Of a DNA stretch of 64,000 nt, positions 34,740 to 43,070 are shown one piece after another. Position numbers and translations under genes: made by a program. Below the pieces are notes generated by a model, which was given only the letters and a program-made list of their open reading frames with translations, had not been told where the DNA came from and did not search any database. Every line of letters starts with the position of its first letter. The first letter of the stretch is position 1. Where the stretch lies: NCBI GenBank assembly GCA_023388175.1, contig JAEWGT010000007.1, positions 1-64,000 on the forward strand, given 5' to 3'. Source of the stretch: Pseudomonadota bacterium. Its GTDB lineage: Bacteria > Pseudomonadota > Alphaproteobacteria > Rhizobiales > Devosiaceae.

Positions 34740-36122
34740 ATGAATTATTTTGCCGCTCTGACCGCAGCAGCCCTGCTTGCTGCACCCGCACTGGCACAGG
34801 AGGCGGCCATGCCCTCGGATGCAGAGATCGCAAAAATCCTGGGCGACCGTATTGGCCGCGACCAGGCCAATGTCGGCATTGCCGTTGCGGTGATCGAGAA
34901 TGGCGAAACCCGCTTCGTGTCGCACGGCACAATCGCGCTCGATAGCGACGAGCCGGTGGACGAACACACCATTTTCGAGGCCGGATCGATCACCAAGGTC
35001 TTCACCAATCTGGCTCTGGCCCAATTGGTCAATGAGGGCCGGATCGACCTTGATGCGCCGATCGTGGATTACCTGCCCGACGGTTTCGTGCTGCCCGAAC
35101 AGGAGAGCCGCGCCATCACGGCCTATGATCTGGCCACCCACACATCCGGCCTGTCCGGCCTGCCGCCGGAAATGCTGGCAGGCGATATCGGCAATCCCTA
35201 TTCCGGCTACGGCATGGAGGGCCTGCGCGCCTGGCTCGCCACATATGAATTGCCCCGCCCGATTGGAGAGAGCTTCGAATACAATAATGCCGGCACCACC
35301 CTGCTCGGCCTTGCCATCGCCCATGTCGGCGGCGCCACCTACAAGGACATCATCGAGGACACTATTCTGAACCCGCTCGATATGGCCGATACCAGCCTGG
35401 AACTGACCGGCACGCCGCTGCCCGCCGCCATGGCTTGGGGACACGACACGGCACGCGAACCCACATCGAACTGGGATTTCGATGTCTTCGCGCCTGCGGG
35501 GGCCCTGCTCACCAACAGCGCCGACCTCATAAAATTCATCGCTGCGGCCAGCGGCCAGACCCGGACCGACATGACGCCCGCCTTCGACACCATGCTGGCC
35601 CGCACCAGTCCGGTGGAAGAAGGCACATCCATCGGGCTGGGCTGGTTTGTCACCACGACGGGCCAGGGCGAGATCGTCTGGCACAATGGCATGACCGGCG
35701 GCTATTCAAGTTTTGCCGGTTTCGACCGCAACAGCGGCAATGGCGTCGTGGTCCTGACCAATATGGCTGCCCAGCGGGGTGTCAACGACATCGGCATGCA
35801 TATCCTCAATCCCGCCATTCCGCTCAACGAGCAGCCCAGGCTGCGCACCGCCGTGACAGTCGATCCCGCCATTTTTGAGGACTATGTCGGCGAATACGTC
35901 CTGGCACCGGGCGCCGTCCTGACCGTCACCACCGCCGACGACAAGCTCTTCGCGCAATTGACCGGACAGCCCGCTTTCGAAATCTTTCCCGAAAGCCAGA
36001 CCGAGTTTTTCTACAAGGTGGTCGATGCCCAGATCACATTCGATGTGAATGACGGGGCGGTCAAATCCCTCACCCTGCACCAGAACGGCCAGAACATGCC
36101 GGCGCTGAAACTGGTGGAGTGA
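34740..36122 (+). CDS. Serine hydrolase, beta-lactamase class C family
   Basis: 460 residues. A signal peptide spans residues 1-20 (cleavage after ALAQ). The class C/penicillin-binding motifs are SITK (about 82-85), YNN (about 181) and HNGMTGG (about 318-324, HxG variant of KTG). The C-terminal ~100 residues form a lipocalin-like beta domain. Likely periplasmic peptidase or esterase; beta-lactamase activity is not implied. The ATG sits one base after the ppa terminator T run. Confidence 0.9.
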   Translation: MNYFAALTAAALLAAPALAQEAAMPSDAEIAKILGDRIGRDQANVGIAVAVIENGETRFVSHGTIALDSDEPVDEHTIFEAGSITKVFTNLALAQLVNEGRIDLDAPIVDYLPDGFVLPEQESRAITAYDLATHTSGLSGLPPEMLAGDIGNPYSGYGMEGLRAWLATYELPRPIGESFEYNNAGTTLLGLAIAHVGGATYKDIIEDTILNPLDMADTSLELTGTPLPAAMAWGHDTAREPTSNWDFDVFAPAGALLTNSADLIKFIAAASGQTRTDMTPAFDTMLARTSPVEEGTSIGLGWFVTTTGQGEIVWHNGMTGGYSSFAGFDRNSGNGVVVLTNMAAQRGVNDIGMHILNPAIPLNEQPRLRTAVTVDPAIFEDYVGEYVLAPGAVLTVTTADDKLFAQLTGQPAFEIFPESQTEFFYKVVDAQITFDVNDGAVKSLTLHQNGQNMPALKLVE

Positions 36123-36143
36123 CGGCCAGGATGGGTTTGTCCG

Positions 36144-36220
36144 TCCGCGCTGGCGCGGAGCACCTGTCGGATCAAGGCCCGCGCCCCCGGCAGCGCGGGT
36201 GAGCAGGAGCCGCAGGCTCC
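36144..36220. repeat. Cluster of three hairpins between convergent genes
   Basis: TCCGCGC/GCGCGGA (36144-36150, 36153-36159), CCCGCGC/GCGCGGG (36178-36184, 36193-36199) and GGAGCC/GGCTCC (36206-36211, 36215-36220). None has a T run. It may end transcription for both convergent genes or be a repetitive extragenic palindrome cluster. Confidence 0.55.
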
Positions 36221-36222
36221 GC

Positions 36223-36741
36223 CTATGACCCGAACCCCATTCGTCCGATCAGCCCGTCACGCTTGATGAGCTGATGCCAGAGCGCTGCGCCGACATGGCC
36301 GAGGGCCAAAACCAGCAGCAGCTTGCTCACCAGGTCATGGGCGGCAAACGGCGGCAGGGCAGTGAAGTTTGGCAGGACGCCGCCACCGAAGATCTGCGGG
36401 GCAGCGCCGCTGAGCGCCACCATGGCAATGCCCGAGGCGACCATGACGAGAATGGCGGCATAGAGGCCAAGATGCACAATTCGGGCCGCCAGATGCTGCG
36501 CCGATGACAGGCCGGTGACCGGCGCGGGCTGGCGATCAAGGAACAGCCACCACACGATGCGGAACAGCGTCAGCACGCCGACCAACAGGCCGAGCGCGAC
36601 ATGGAAGGGCAGTATCGTACCCAGATTGGGGCCACCCATGATCTGACCGCTGATCAGCAGCAGGATGATGGCGAGCGCCGTAAGCCAGTGAATGGCGGCG
36701 GCAACGGCACCATAACGATCTGTGGACGATTTGAGCTTCAT
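36223..36741 (-). CDS. Cytochrome b561 family protein
   Basis: 172 residues from MKLKSSTDRYG, with four membrane helices and histidines spaced for two b-type haems (AAAIHWLTAL, FHVALGLL, RIVHLGLY, LALGHVGAALWHQL). Bacterial b561 proteins pass electrons at the inner membrane and can oxidise superoxide or quinol. It diverges from a MarR gene across about 74 bases, which suggests control by that regulator. ATG at 36741 chosen on N-terminal similarity; no strong ribosome site. Confidence 0.9.
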   Translation of the reverse strand: MKLKSSTDRYGAVAAAIHWLTALAIILLLISGQIMGGPNLGTILPFHVALGLLVGVLTLFRIVWWLFLDRQPAPVTGLSSAQHLAARIVHLGLYAAILVMVASGIAMVALSGAAPQIFGGGVLPNFTALPPFAAHDLVSKLLLVLALGHVGAALWHQLIKRDGLIGRMGFGS

Positions 36742-36777
36742 GCCAACCCCGATTGCCTTGTCAGGCCATGCCATATA

Positions 36778-36815
36778 TTTAGCGTACTATATAAATTAGT
36801 GAGCAAGCTATGTAA
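36778..36815. promoter_or_regulatory. AT-rich divergent promoter/operator region of cytochrome b561 and MarR
   Basis: Between the b561 and MarR starts is an AT-rich stretch with an imperfect dyad TAG-CGTA-CTA (36780-36789) and a TATATAAAT block. MarR proteins usually bind such dyads in their own promoter. No perfect repeat is visible, so the operator is a guess. Confidence 0.35.
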
Positions 36816-37247
36816 ATGGCGCTAATACGCAGGACATCGGCGGGATACATGACCAATCTTGCCGGCCGGCTGCTGGTCCGGGCGCTGGAAAAGCGGCTGG
36901 CGCCGCTCGGCCTGACGCCTGCCCATATGCCGGTCCTGTTGGGGCTGGAAGCGGGGCCGCAGCCGCAAAAGAAGCTGGCGGAACAGGCCATGGTGGAGCA
37001 GCCCACCATGACCGCCACGCTCAACCGCATGGAGCGCGACGGGCTGGTGGAACGCCTGCCCAATCCCGATGACGGGCGATCCTCGCTCGTGGCCCTGACG
37101 GAGAAGGCCCGCGAAAAGCTGCCGGAAATCGAAAAGGCGGCCGGCGAGGTCAATGACCTGGCCTTTTCCCGCCTCGGCAAAAAAGAGCAGAAGCGCTATT
37201 TTGCGCTGCTGACCGAGATCATCGCCGCGCTGAATGAGGACGATTAG
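36816..37247 (+). CDS. MarR family transcriptional regulator
   Basis: 143 residues. The winged helix is clear: LGLTPAHMPVLLGLE (helix 2), QKKLAEQAMVEQPTMTATLNRMERDGLVER (recognition helix and turn), then PNPDDGRSSLVALTEKA (wing). The dimer helices are at both ends. The inducer is unknown. The stop overlaps the convergent sodium-channel gene by 4 bases. It probably regulates itself and cytochrome b561. Confidence 0.9.
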   Translation: MALIRRTSAGYMTNLAGRLLVRALEKRLAPLGLTPAHMPVLLGLEAGPQPQKKLAEQAMVEQPTMTATLNRMERDGLVERLPNPDDGRSSLVALTEKAREKLPEIEKAAGEVNDLAFSRLGKKEQKRYFALLTEIIAALNEDD

Positions 37248-38041
37248 CGGCGCGGTTCGAGCTGCTGCCGCAACGCCGCCAGTTCTGCCCGGAGCGCGCG
37301 CACTTCACCCAGGACCAGCGCGCTTTCATCCTGCATCGCCTTGCGATCCGCCGAGGCGCTGGCCTCGGTTTCCTCCTGCATGGCCGAAACGATGACACCG
37401 ATAAACAGGTTGAGCACCGCATAGGTGGACAGGAGAATGAAGGGCACGAAGAAAAGCCAGGCCTGCGGATAGGCCTCCATGACCGGACGGACTATGCCCA
37501 TCGACCAGCTTTCCAGCGTCATCACCTGAAACAGCGTGTAAAGCGAGGCCGGCATCGATCCGAACCAGTCGGGGAAAGTACTGCCGAACAGATTGGTGGC
37601 CATAACCGCCGCCACATAGAACAGCATCAGCATGAGCACCATGATCGAGCCCATGCCGGGCAGCGCCGCGATCAGGCCGCCGACCACGCGGCGCAGCGAG
37701 GGCATGACCGAAACCAGCCGGAGCGCGCGCAGGATGCGCAGCGAACGCAGCACCTGGAACGGGCCGGAAGCGGGGATCAGCGCGATGACGACGATGGCAA
37801 GATCGAACAGGCTCCATGGATCGCGGAAAAAGCGCGGCCCGAAGGCATAGATGCGCAACACGATCTCGACCACGAAAATGCCGAGAATGACCGTGTCCAG
37901 CGCCATGAGCAGCGGCCCGAACGCGGCCACGATGCCGGCATCGGTCTCAAGACCGAGCACCACGGCATTGACAAGAATGACCGCAATGATCGTGCGCTCC
38001 CAAAGGGACGAGCTGAGGGCTTCGGCGAGTTTCTGACGCAT
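37244..38041 (-). CDS. Bacterial voltage-gated sodium channel (BacNav/NaChBac family)
   Basis: 265 residues, the size of NavAb and NaChBac. Six membrane segments; S4 has arginines at 99, 102, 105 and 108 at three-residue spacing. The selectivity filter TLESWSM (175-181) matches NavAb and its close kin, so sodium selectivity is expected. NLFIGVIV is the S6 end. A C-terminal coiled coil (about 224-262, heptads in VRALRAELAALRQQL) would stabilise the tetramer. The ATG at 38041 has GGAGA upstream. Physiological role is unproven. Confidence 0.93.
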   Translation of the reverse strand: MRQKLAEALSSSLWERTIIAVILVNAVVLGLETDAGIVAAFGPLLMALDTVILGIFVVEIVLRIYAFGPRFFRDPWSLFDLAIVVIALIPASGPFQVLRSLRILRALRLVSVMPSLRRVVGGLIAALPGMGSIMVLMLMLFYVAAVMATNLFGSTFPDWFGSMPASLYTLFQVMTLESWSMGIVRPVMEAYPQAWLFFVPFILLSTYAVLNLFIGVIVSAMQEETEASASADRKAMQDESALVLGEVRALRAELAALRQQLEPRR

Positions 38042-38094
38042 GAATTTTCTCCGTATGCCGGAGGCAAATGCCATAGCCGCTTTTCTGTCAAGCC

Positions 38095-39024
38095 ATGGCC
38101 ATTGCCAAGCCCGCCGCCGCCCCCTCATATGGCGCCATGACGCCGCTGCCCTATGATCTGTCCGCACGCCTGTTTCAGATCGGCACCAGACCGCTGGACC
38201 CTGCCGACTGGCTTGCACCTGATGCCGCCATGACCGCCCAGCTGGCTGAGAAGCAGCGCCTTTGGCAGACCCATTCGGGCGCTGTCTTTGCCGAGACGCC
38301 GCATAGCCGTCCGGCGCAGACCGAGCTTCTGGCGCTATTGGCCAACTACCTGCCGGAGCGTTTTCCGGCACTCTGGCAGCGCGAGAACGGTGATATCCAT
38401 GTCTTGCCCACGGGCGAGCGTATTGCGCTGGGCGGGGACGCCAGCCCCCTGTTGACGGCTGCAAGGCTGGTACAGGACGATCTGCTGCTGCTCGAACGCG
38501 ACGCGGATGGTTGGCGGCTGACGGCCGGGGCGCTGTTTTTCCCCTCATCCTGGCTCCTGGCCGAAAAGATGAATGAAATGTTAGGCGCCATTCATCAACC
38601 GGTTCCTGGCTTCGGTCCCGGCACCAGGCCAGCCCAGATCATGGCCCGCATGTTCGACGCCGCCCGCCCCGAAACGCCCATGCTCCGCTGGAATTTCTCG
38701 CTCTACGGCGACGACCGCCTGTTTCACCCCGACATTTCCGGCCCGGAAACGGCCCGGTTTGGCAGCGAAAAACGCGCAAATCCGGTGTTTTTGCGCGTTG
38801 AGCGGCAGACGCTGCGCAAGCTGGAAAAGACCGGCGCCATGGCATTCACCATCCGCATCTCGCTGCACGAACTGGATGAACTGGCCCATCACCCCGAAGC
38901 GGCACGCATCGCCTCGACCCTGATCGAACAGATCGAAGCGCTGACCCCGGAACAATTGGATTACAAGGGTTTAACCCGGGAACGGAACCGCGTTCTGGCC
39001 CGTCTGGCAGAGATGGCCTTATAA
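38095..39024 (+). CDS. DUF3445, haem-dependent oxidative N-demethylase-like protein
   Basis: 309 residues. The family landmark FFPSSWLLAEKMNEMLGAIHQPVPGF (about 150-175) and the later RWNFSLYGDD place it in DUF3445, whose characterised members are haem-binding amine N-demethylase subunits. A cysteine/histidine for haem ligation cannot be assigned by eye. It is divergent from the sodium channel and is followed by a hairpin. Whether this copy is an enzyme is open. Confidence 0.8.
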   Translation: MAIAKPAAAPSYGAMTPLPYDLSARLFQIGTRPLDPADWLAPDAAMTAQLAEKQRLWQTHSGAVFAETPHSRPAQTELLALLANYLPERFPALWQRENGDIHVLPTGERIALGGDASPLLTAARLVQDDLLLLERDADGWRLTAGALFFPSSWLLAEKMNEMLGAIHQPVPGFGPGTRPAQIMARMFDAARPETPMLRWNFSLYGDDRLFHPDISGPETARFGSEKRANPVFLRVERQTLRKLEKTGAMAFTIRISLHELDELAHHPEAARIASTLIEQIEALTPEQLDYKGLTRERNRVLARLAEMAL

Positions 39025-39029
39025 AGAGA

Positions 39030-39049
39030 CCCGGCGCTTTCGCGCCGGG
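39030..39049. terminator. Hairpin between convergent DUF3445 gene and hppA
   Basis: 7-bp stem CCCGGCG (39030-39036) with CGCCGGG (39043-39049), loop 6. It is followed on each side only by short T-rich tracts, so it may be a weak bidirectional terminator. Confidence 0.55.
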
Positions 39050-39080
39050 CCCTTCCTGATCCAGTCCGGAAGACGTCTGG

Positions 39081-41195
39081 TTACATCCCCCAATTCGCCA
39101 GCACCGCCAGCAGCAGCAACGCGACGATATTGGTGATCTTGATCATCGGATTGACGGCGGGGCCCGCCGTATCCTTGTAGGGATCGCCGACAGTGTCGCC
39201 GGTGACCGAGGCCTTATGCGCGTCGCCGCCCTTGTGATGGGTGACGCCATGGCTGTCGGTGAATCCGTCTTCAAAGCTCTTCTTGGCATTGTCCCAGGCG
39301 CCGCCGCCCGCCGTCATCGAAATGGCGACGAAAAGTCCGGTGACGATCACGCCCATCAGCATGGCGCCCAGAGCCGAGAAGGCATTGGCCGGGCCGGCAA
39401 TCCACAGAATGGCGAAATAGACCACGATGGGCGACAGGACCGGCAGGAGCGACGGCACGATCATTTCCTTGATCGCCGCCTTGGTCAGCATGTCCACCGC
39501 CCGCGCATAATCGGGCTTTGACGTGCCGGCCATGATGCCCGGATCGGCCTTGAACTGGCGGCGCACTTCCACCACCACCGATTGCGCGGCGCGGCCCACC
39601 GCCGTCATGCTCATGCCGCCAAAGAGGAAGGGCAGGAGACCACCGAACAACAGGCCGACCACGACGTAAGGGTTGGCGAGGTCGAAATTGACCGTCAGAT
39701 CGGTGAAGTAGTGTTTCAGATCCTCGGTATAGGCCGCGAACAGCACCAGCGCGCCAAGACCCGCCGAGCCGATGGCATAGCCCTTGGTGACGGCCTTGGT
39801 CGTGTTGCCGACGGCGTCGAGCGCATCGGTATTCTTGCGCACGTCCTTGTCGAGGCCGGCCATTTCGGCAATGCCGCCGGCATTGTCGGTGACCGGGCCA
39901 AACGCATCGAGCGCCACGATCATCCCGGCAATGGCCAGCATGGTGGCGACCGCAACCGCGATGCCGAAGAGCCCTGCAAGGCTATAGGTGACGATGATGC
40001 CGGCAATGATGGTCAGCGCCGGCAGCGCCGTCGATTCCAGCGACACGGCCAGGCCCTGAATGACATTGGTGCCGTGGCCCGTCACCGAGGCTTCGGCGAT
40101 GGAATTGACCGGACGGCGATTGGTGCCGGTGTAATATTCAGTGATGACGATGATCAGCCCGGTAATGACCAGACCGGTGACTCCGCACCAGAACAGATGC
40201 CAGGGGGTGAAGGCCTTGTCGGCGGTTTCGATGGCCACATTCATGTCGCCGAACATCAGCCACAGCACCGGCAGCAGCGCCACCAGCGACAGCACGCCCG
40301 AGGCGATGACGCCCTTGTAAAGCGCGCCCATGATGTTGTTGTCAGAGCCGAGCTTGACGAAATAGGTGCCGATGATCGAGGTGACGACGCAGGCACCGCC
40401 AATGGCCAGCGGGAGCACCATGCCGATCAGCTTGAACGGCTCGGGCAGGATGATGGCGGCCAGGACCATGGTGGCAACAATGGTCACCACATAGGTTTCA
40501 AACAAGTCCGCCGCCATGCCGGCGCAGTCACCGACATTGTCGCCCACATTGTCGGCAATGGTGGCCGGATTGCGCGGATCATCCTCGGGAATGCCGGCTT
40601 CGACCTTGCCCACCATGTCGCCGCCCACATCGGCACCCTTGGTGAAGATGCCGCCGCCAAGCCGCGCAAAGATGGAAATCAGCGAAGCGCCGAAGGACAG
40701 GGCCACCAGCGCGTCGATAACGGTGCGGCTGGTGGGCGCAAAACCCATGCCGGTGAGGATCATGAAGTAGAGCGTAACGCCGAGCAGGCCGAGGCCCGCC
40801 ACCAGCATGCCGGTGACCGCGCCGGACTTGAAGGCCAGATCGAGACCCTTGGCGAGCGAGCCGACAGCGGCCTGGGCGACGCGGACATTGGCGCGCACCG
40901 AGACATTCATGCCGATGAAGCCGGCCGCACCCGATAGCAGCGCCCCGATCAGGAAGCCGATGGCGGCATAAATGCCGAGCAGCAGCCAGGCCGCGATCAG
41001 GATGACGACGCCGACAATGGCGATGGTCGTATATTGACGCTTGAGATAAGCCGACGCGCCCTCACGCACGGCTGCGGAAATTTCCTGCATGCGCGCCGAG
41101 CCCGCATCGGCCTTGAGCAGACCCTGCGTGGTCACGACGCCATAAACGATAGACAGACCGCCACAGACGACGATCAGCCAAAGTGCCAGATCCAT
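39081..41195 (-). CDS. hppA: Membrane pyrophosphatase, K+-independent proton pump type
   Basis: 704 residues and about 16 membrane helices. It hydrolyses pyrophosphate and pumps H+. The substrate and metal motif is DVGGDMVGKVEAGIPEDDP (from residue 189). The motif GNTTKA (463-468) has lysine at the position that is alanine in K+-dependent enzymes, so the K+-independent H+-pumping class is predicted from known family rules. It is transcribed separately from soluble ppa. A 105-bp leader separates it from the convergent/adjacent DUF167 gene's end. Confidence 0.94.
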   Translation of the reverse strand: MDLALWLIVVCGGLSIVYGVVTTQGLLKADAGSARMQEISAAVREGASAYLKRQYTTIAIVGVVILIAAWLLLGIYAAIGFLIGALLSGAAGFIGMNVSVRANVRVAQAAVGSLAKGLDLAFKSGAVTGMLVAGLGLLGVTLYFMILTGMGFAPTSRTVIDALVALSFGASLISIFARLGGGIFTKGADVGGDMVGKVEAGIPEDDPRNPATIADNVGDNVGDCAGMAADLFETYVVTIVATMVLAAIILPEPFKLIGMVLPLAIGGACVVTSIIGTYFVKLGSDNNIMGALYKGVIASGVLSLVALLPVLWLMFGDMNVAIETADKAFTPWHLFWCGVTGLVITGLIIVITEYYTGTNRRPVNSIAEASVTGHGTNVIQGLAVSLESTALPALTIIAGIIVTYSLAGLFGIAVAVATMLAIAGMIVALDAFGPVTDNAGGIAEMAGLDKDVRKNTDALDAVGNTTKAVTKGYAIGSAGLGALVLFAAYTEDLKHYFTDLTVNFDLANPYVVVGLLFGGLLPFLFGGMSMTAVGRAAQSVVVEVRRQFKADPGIMAGTSKPDYARAVDMLTKAAIKEMIVPSLLPVLSPIVVYFAILWIAGPANAFSALGAMLMGVIVTGLFVAISMTAGGGAWDNAKKSFEDGFTDSHGVTHHKGGDAHKASVTGDTVGDPYKDTAGPAVNPMIKITNIVALLLLAVLANWGM

Positions 41196-41300
41196 AAGAA
41201 TGATCCCTCGATTGCTTCCTCCGAGACACCCACGCTGCGGCGGCCGGGTCTCCTCCCCCGATCCGTCACGGCCCTCCGACGGGCACCTCCCGAGGGGAGA

Positions 41301-41321
41301 TTAACCGGAATAACCGGTTAA
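41301..41321. promoter_or_regulatory. Palindrome spanning the DUF167 stop, upstream of hppA
   Basis: TTAACCGG (41301-41308) and CCGGTTAA (41314-41321) with 5 bases between. It covers the DUF167 stop codon and sits 106 bp before hppA. It could be an operator for hppA or a weak terminator for DUF167; no T run follows. Confidence 0.5.
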
Positions 41322-41671
41322 GCAATGGAGATTGCGCTATTTTGTCGCGGCGCGCCGAGCCGCTTCGCTGCCGCTTGCAATGCGCCGGCATCGCCTGCAA
41401 CGGCAAGCGTCTTGAGCCGGCTGATGTCGCCGCTGACCACGGAAATGGAGGATTTGGGCACACCGAGCGCCTTGGCGATCAGAACAATGACCGCTGCGTT
41501 GGCCTTGCCCTTGTCGGGCGCGGCGGCAACGCGAACCCGCAGGGTGCATGACCCATCATCGCGTGTTTCGACGCCGTCTATGACGTCGCGCCCGGCATTG
41601 GGCGTGACGCGGAGATGGAGAAAGAGACCCGTTTCAGTGACCCGGAAGAAACTAGATTCCGGCGCGGACAA
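41318..41671 (-). CDS. DUF167 family protein (YggU-like)
   Basis: 117 residues. The DUF167 pattern is clear: LHLRVTPNAGRDVIDG, then LRVRVAAAPDKGKANAAVIVLIAKALGVPKSSISVVSGDISRLKTL. No enzyme function is established. Its start overlaps the YggT stop by 20 bases; the YggT-DUF167 pair is a very common neighbour pair in bacteria. Confidence 0.93.
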   Translation of the reverse strand: MSAPESSFFRVTETGLFLHLRVTPNAGRDVIDGVETRDDGSCTLRVRVAAAPDKGKANAAVIVLIAKALGVPKSSISVVSGDISRLKTLAVAGDAGALQAAAKRLGAPRQNSAISIA

Positions 41672-41954
41672 CGGCGGGATAGATGTAATAGCCGATGATC
41701 GACTGGATGAAGAAGATCAGCAGGAACGCGATCAGCGGCGACAGATCGAGGCCGGAAAAATTCGGCATGAACCGTCGGATGGGATTGAGCACCGGCTCGG
41801 TCAACTGGTTGATAACCCGCCAGACGGCGGCGACGAACTGATTGCGCGTATTGATGACGTTGAACGAGATCAGCCAGCTCATGATGATCATGATGAGCAG
41901 CACCCACCAATAGAGCTGCAGCAGAATGAGGATGATGTCGAGCACGGCGCGCAT
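41652..41954 (-). CDS. YggT family membrane protein
   Basis: 100 residues with two membrane helices. LYWWVLLIMIIMSWL, VINQLTEPVLNPIRRFMP and a second helix LIAFLLIFFIQSIIGYYI match the YggT family (linked to osmotic shock resistance and cell-division gene clusters in other bacteria). It overlaps DUF167 by 20 bases. A 333-bp gene-free stretch precedes it. Confidence 0.93.
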   Translation of the reverse strand: MRAVLDIILILLQLYWWVLLIMIIMSWLISFNVINTRNQFVAAVWRVINQLTEPVLNPIRRFMPNFSGLDLSPLIAFLLIFFIQSIIGYYIYPAVVRAGI

Positions 41955-42287
41955 AGGCGTCTCCGATTGAGATGGTCTGCCCTACTTAATGGCTGGGCTG
42001 CGGTGCGACAAGGCGGAAGCGCGCCACAGGGATAATGCCAGTCTAAAGACTTCGGGGTCCTGCATCAGAATACGCGATGCAGGACCCCAAATGACTGACT
42101 TGCCCGGTACGCAGCACACTTCATCCGGACAGCACCCTCCTTGCAGGAAGCGTGCCAGTTTCAAAGCGCCGGAAAGCGGGGGGCAGATGTTAAGCTCTTC
42201 TGAATATTCGCATTTTGCGTTGCAGGCTCGCATTGCAAAATGCAATCCCCTTGCAAAATGCAACGCGATCAGCGCGTCGCAGTCAAA
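41955..42287. other. Gene-free stretch with a strong hairpin and twin palindromes
   Basis: No convincing gene is seen. The open frames that cross it show no recognisable domain. It holds AGTCT/AGACT (42040-42051), a 13-bp perfect stem GGGGTCCTGCATC (42054-42066) with its complement (42076-42088), and two copies of TTGCA-AAA-TGCAA (42233-42245 and 42251-42263). Confidence 0.6.
42232..42263. promoter_or_regulatory. Tandem TTGCAAAATGCAA operator-like palindromes
   Basis: Two 13-bp copies, the first extendable to 15 bp (ATTGCA-AAA-TGCAAT), five bases apart. A further degenerate GCATTTTGCGTTGCA lies just before. Repeats of this shape recall the TTTGCAAA sites of short-chain acyl-CoA XRE regulators (PccR/RamB), an analogy only. 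Confidence 0.5.
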
Positions 42288-42911
42288 TTATTCTGCTGGC
42301 TTGTCGCCGACAGGCTGGCTGGGTTTCCAGGTGACGACGCGGAACAGGTAGATCAGCACCACCAGCGCCAGGACGATGTAGCTCAGCGGGTCCAGAACCA
42401 CTTCGATGACGTGATAATGTTCGTGCAGCAGGAAGCCGGCCATGGTCAGGAAGGTGTTCCAGATCAGCGCGCCAAGCGTTGAAGCGAGCAGGAAGATCCA
42501 GAGCGGCATGCGCGACAGGCCGGCGGGAATGGAAATCAGCGTGCGGATCAGCGGGATCAGCCGCCCGAACAGCACGATGATCGGGCCATAGCGCTTGAAC
42601 CAGGTGACGGCCACGTCGATTTCGTCGGCATTGAAGGCCATGAAGCGCCCGAACTTGTCGGCCAGCCAGCGCACCCGCGTCAGACCGAAAATGCGTCCGG
42701 CGAAATACCAGGGCAACATGCCCACGACTGCGCCCACCGTCGCGGTAATCAACACGCCGAAAAGGTTGAGGTCGCCATTGGCGGCGGCGAAGCCGGCAAA
42801 GGGGATGATCAACTCCGAGGGTATGGGAGGAAAAAGGCTTTCGGCCAGCATAACGAGGAAAATCCCGACATAGCCGAGGTCGGTTATGGTCTGGATGATC
42901 CAGTCGGTCAT
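42288..42911 (-). CDS. DedA family membrane protein
   Basis: 207 residues with several membrane helices. ESLFPPIPSELIIPFAGF near the start and the FGRLIPLIRTLISIPAGLSRMP signature with conserved arginines near residues 120-135 are diagnostic for DedA/SNARE-associated proteins, probable phospholipid or undecaprenyl-phosphate flippase-like transporters needed for envelope stability. It ends near a palindrome pair and begins after the typA terminator. Confidence 0.93.
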   Translation of the reverse strand: MTDWIIQTITDLGYVGIFLVMLAESLFPPIPSELIIPFAGFAAANGDLNLFGVLITATVGAVVGMLPWYFAGRIFGLTRVRWLADKFGRFMAFNADEIDVAVTWFKRYGPIIVLFGRLIPLIRTLISIPAGLSRMPLWIFLLASTLGALIWNTFLTMAGFLLHEHYHVIEVVLDPLSYIVLALVVLIYLFRVVTWKPSQPVGDKPAE

Positions 42912-42944
42912 GCAATGCTCCTTGCAGCTGTCCCAAACGATAAT

Positions 42945-42968
42945 GCCCGGCCTTGGATCAGGCCGGGC
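42945..42968. terminator. GC-rich hairpin in the typA-DedA gap
   Basis: 9-bp stem GCCCGGCCT (42945-42953) with AGGCCGGGC (42960-42968), loop 6. No clear T run on either strand. It lies 34 bp before the DedA start. Confidence 0.4.
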
Positions 42969-43038
42969 AGGAATGATGCGGCCAGTCTAGAGCCGGGAGG
43001 CTAACAGCCCCTTACCCATGACCAAGCCCTAAAATGAC

Positions 43039-43061
43039 ATGGCTCCCATGAAGGGAGCCAT
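43039..43061 (-). terminator. Rho-independent-like terminator of typA
   Basis: 9-bp stem ATGGCTCCC (43039-43047) with GGGAGCCAT (43053-43061), loop 5, 10 bases after the typA stop. The minus-strand tail is GTCATTTT, a weak T tract. Confidence 0.7.
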
Positions 43062-43070
43062 CTCAGTTCA

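Noticed and set aside
34740..36122. Beta-lactamase resistance gene
   Set aside because: Class C serine-hydrolase motifs are shared by many peptidases and esterases; no sign of an acquired resistance element is present.
41982..42263. Minus-strand frame of 93 residues in the yggT upstream gap
   Set aside because: No recognisable domain or ribosome site; the sequence is better explained by hairpins and palindromes.
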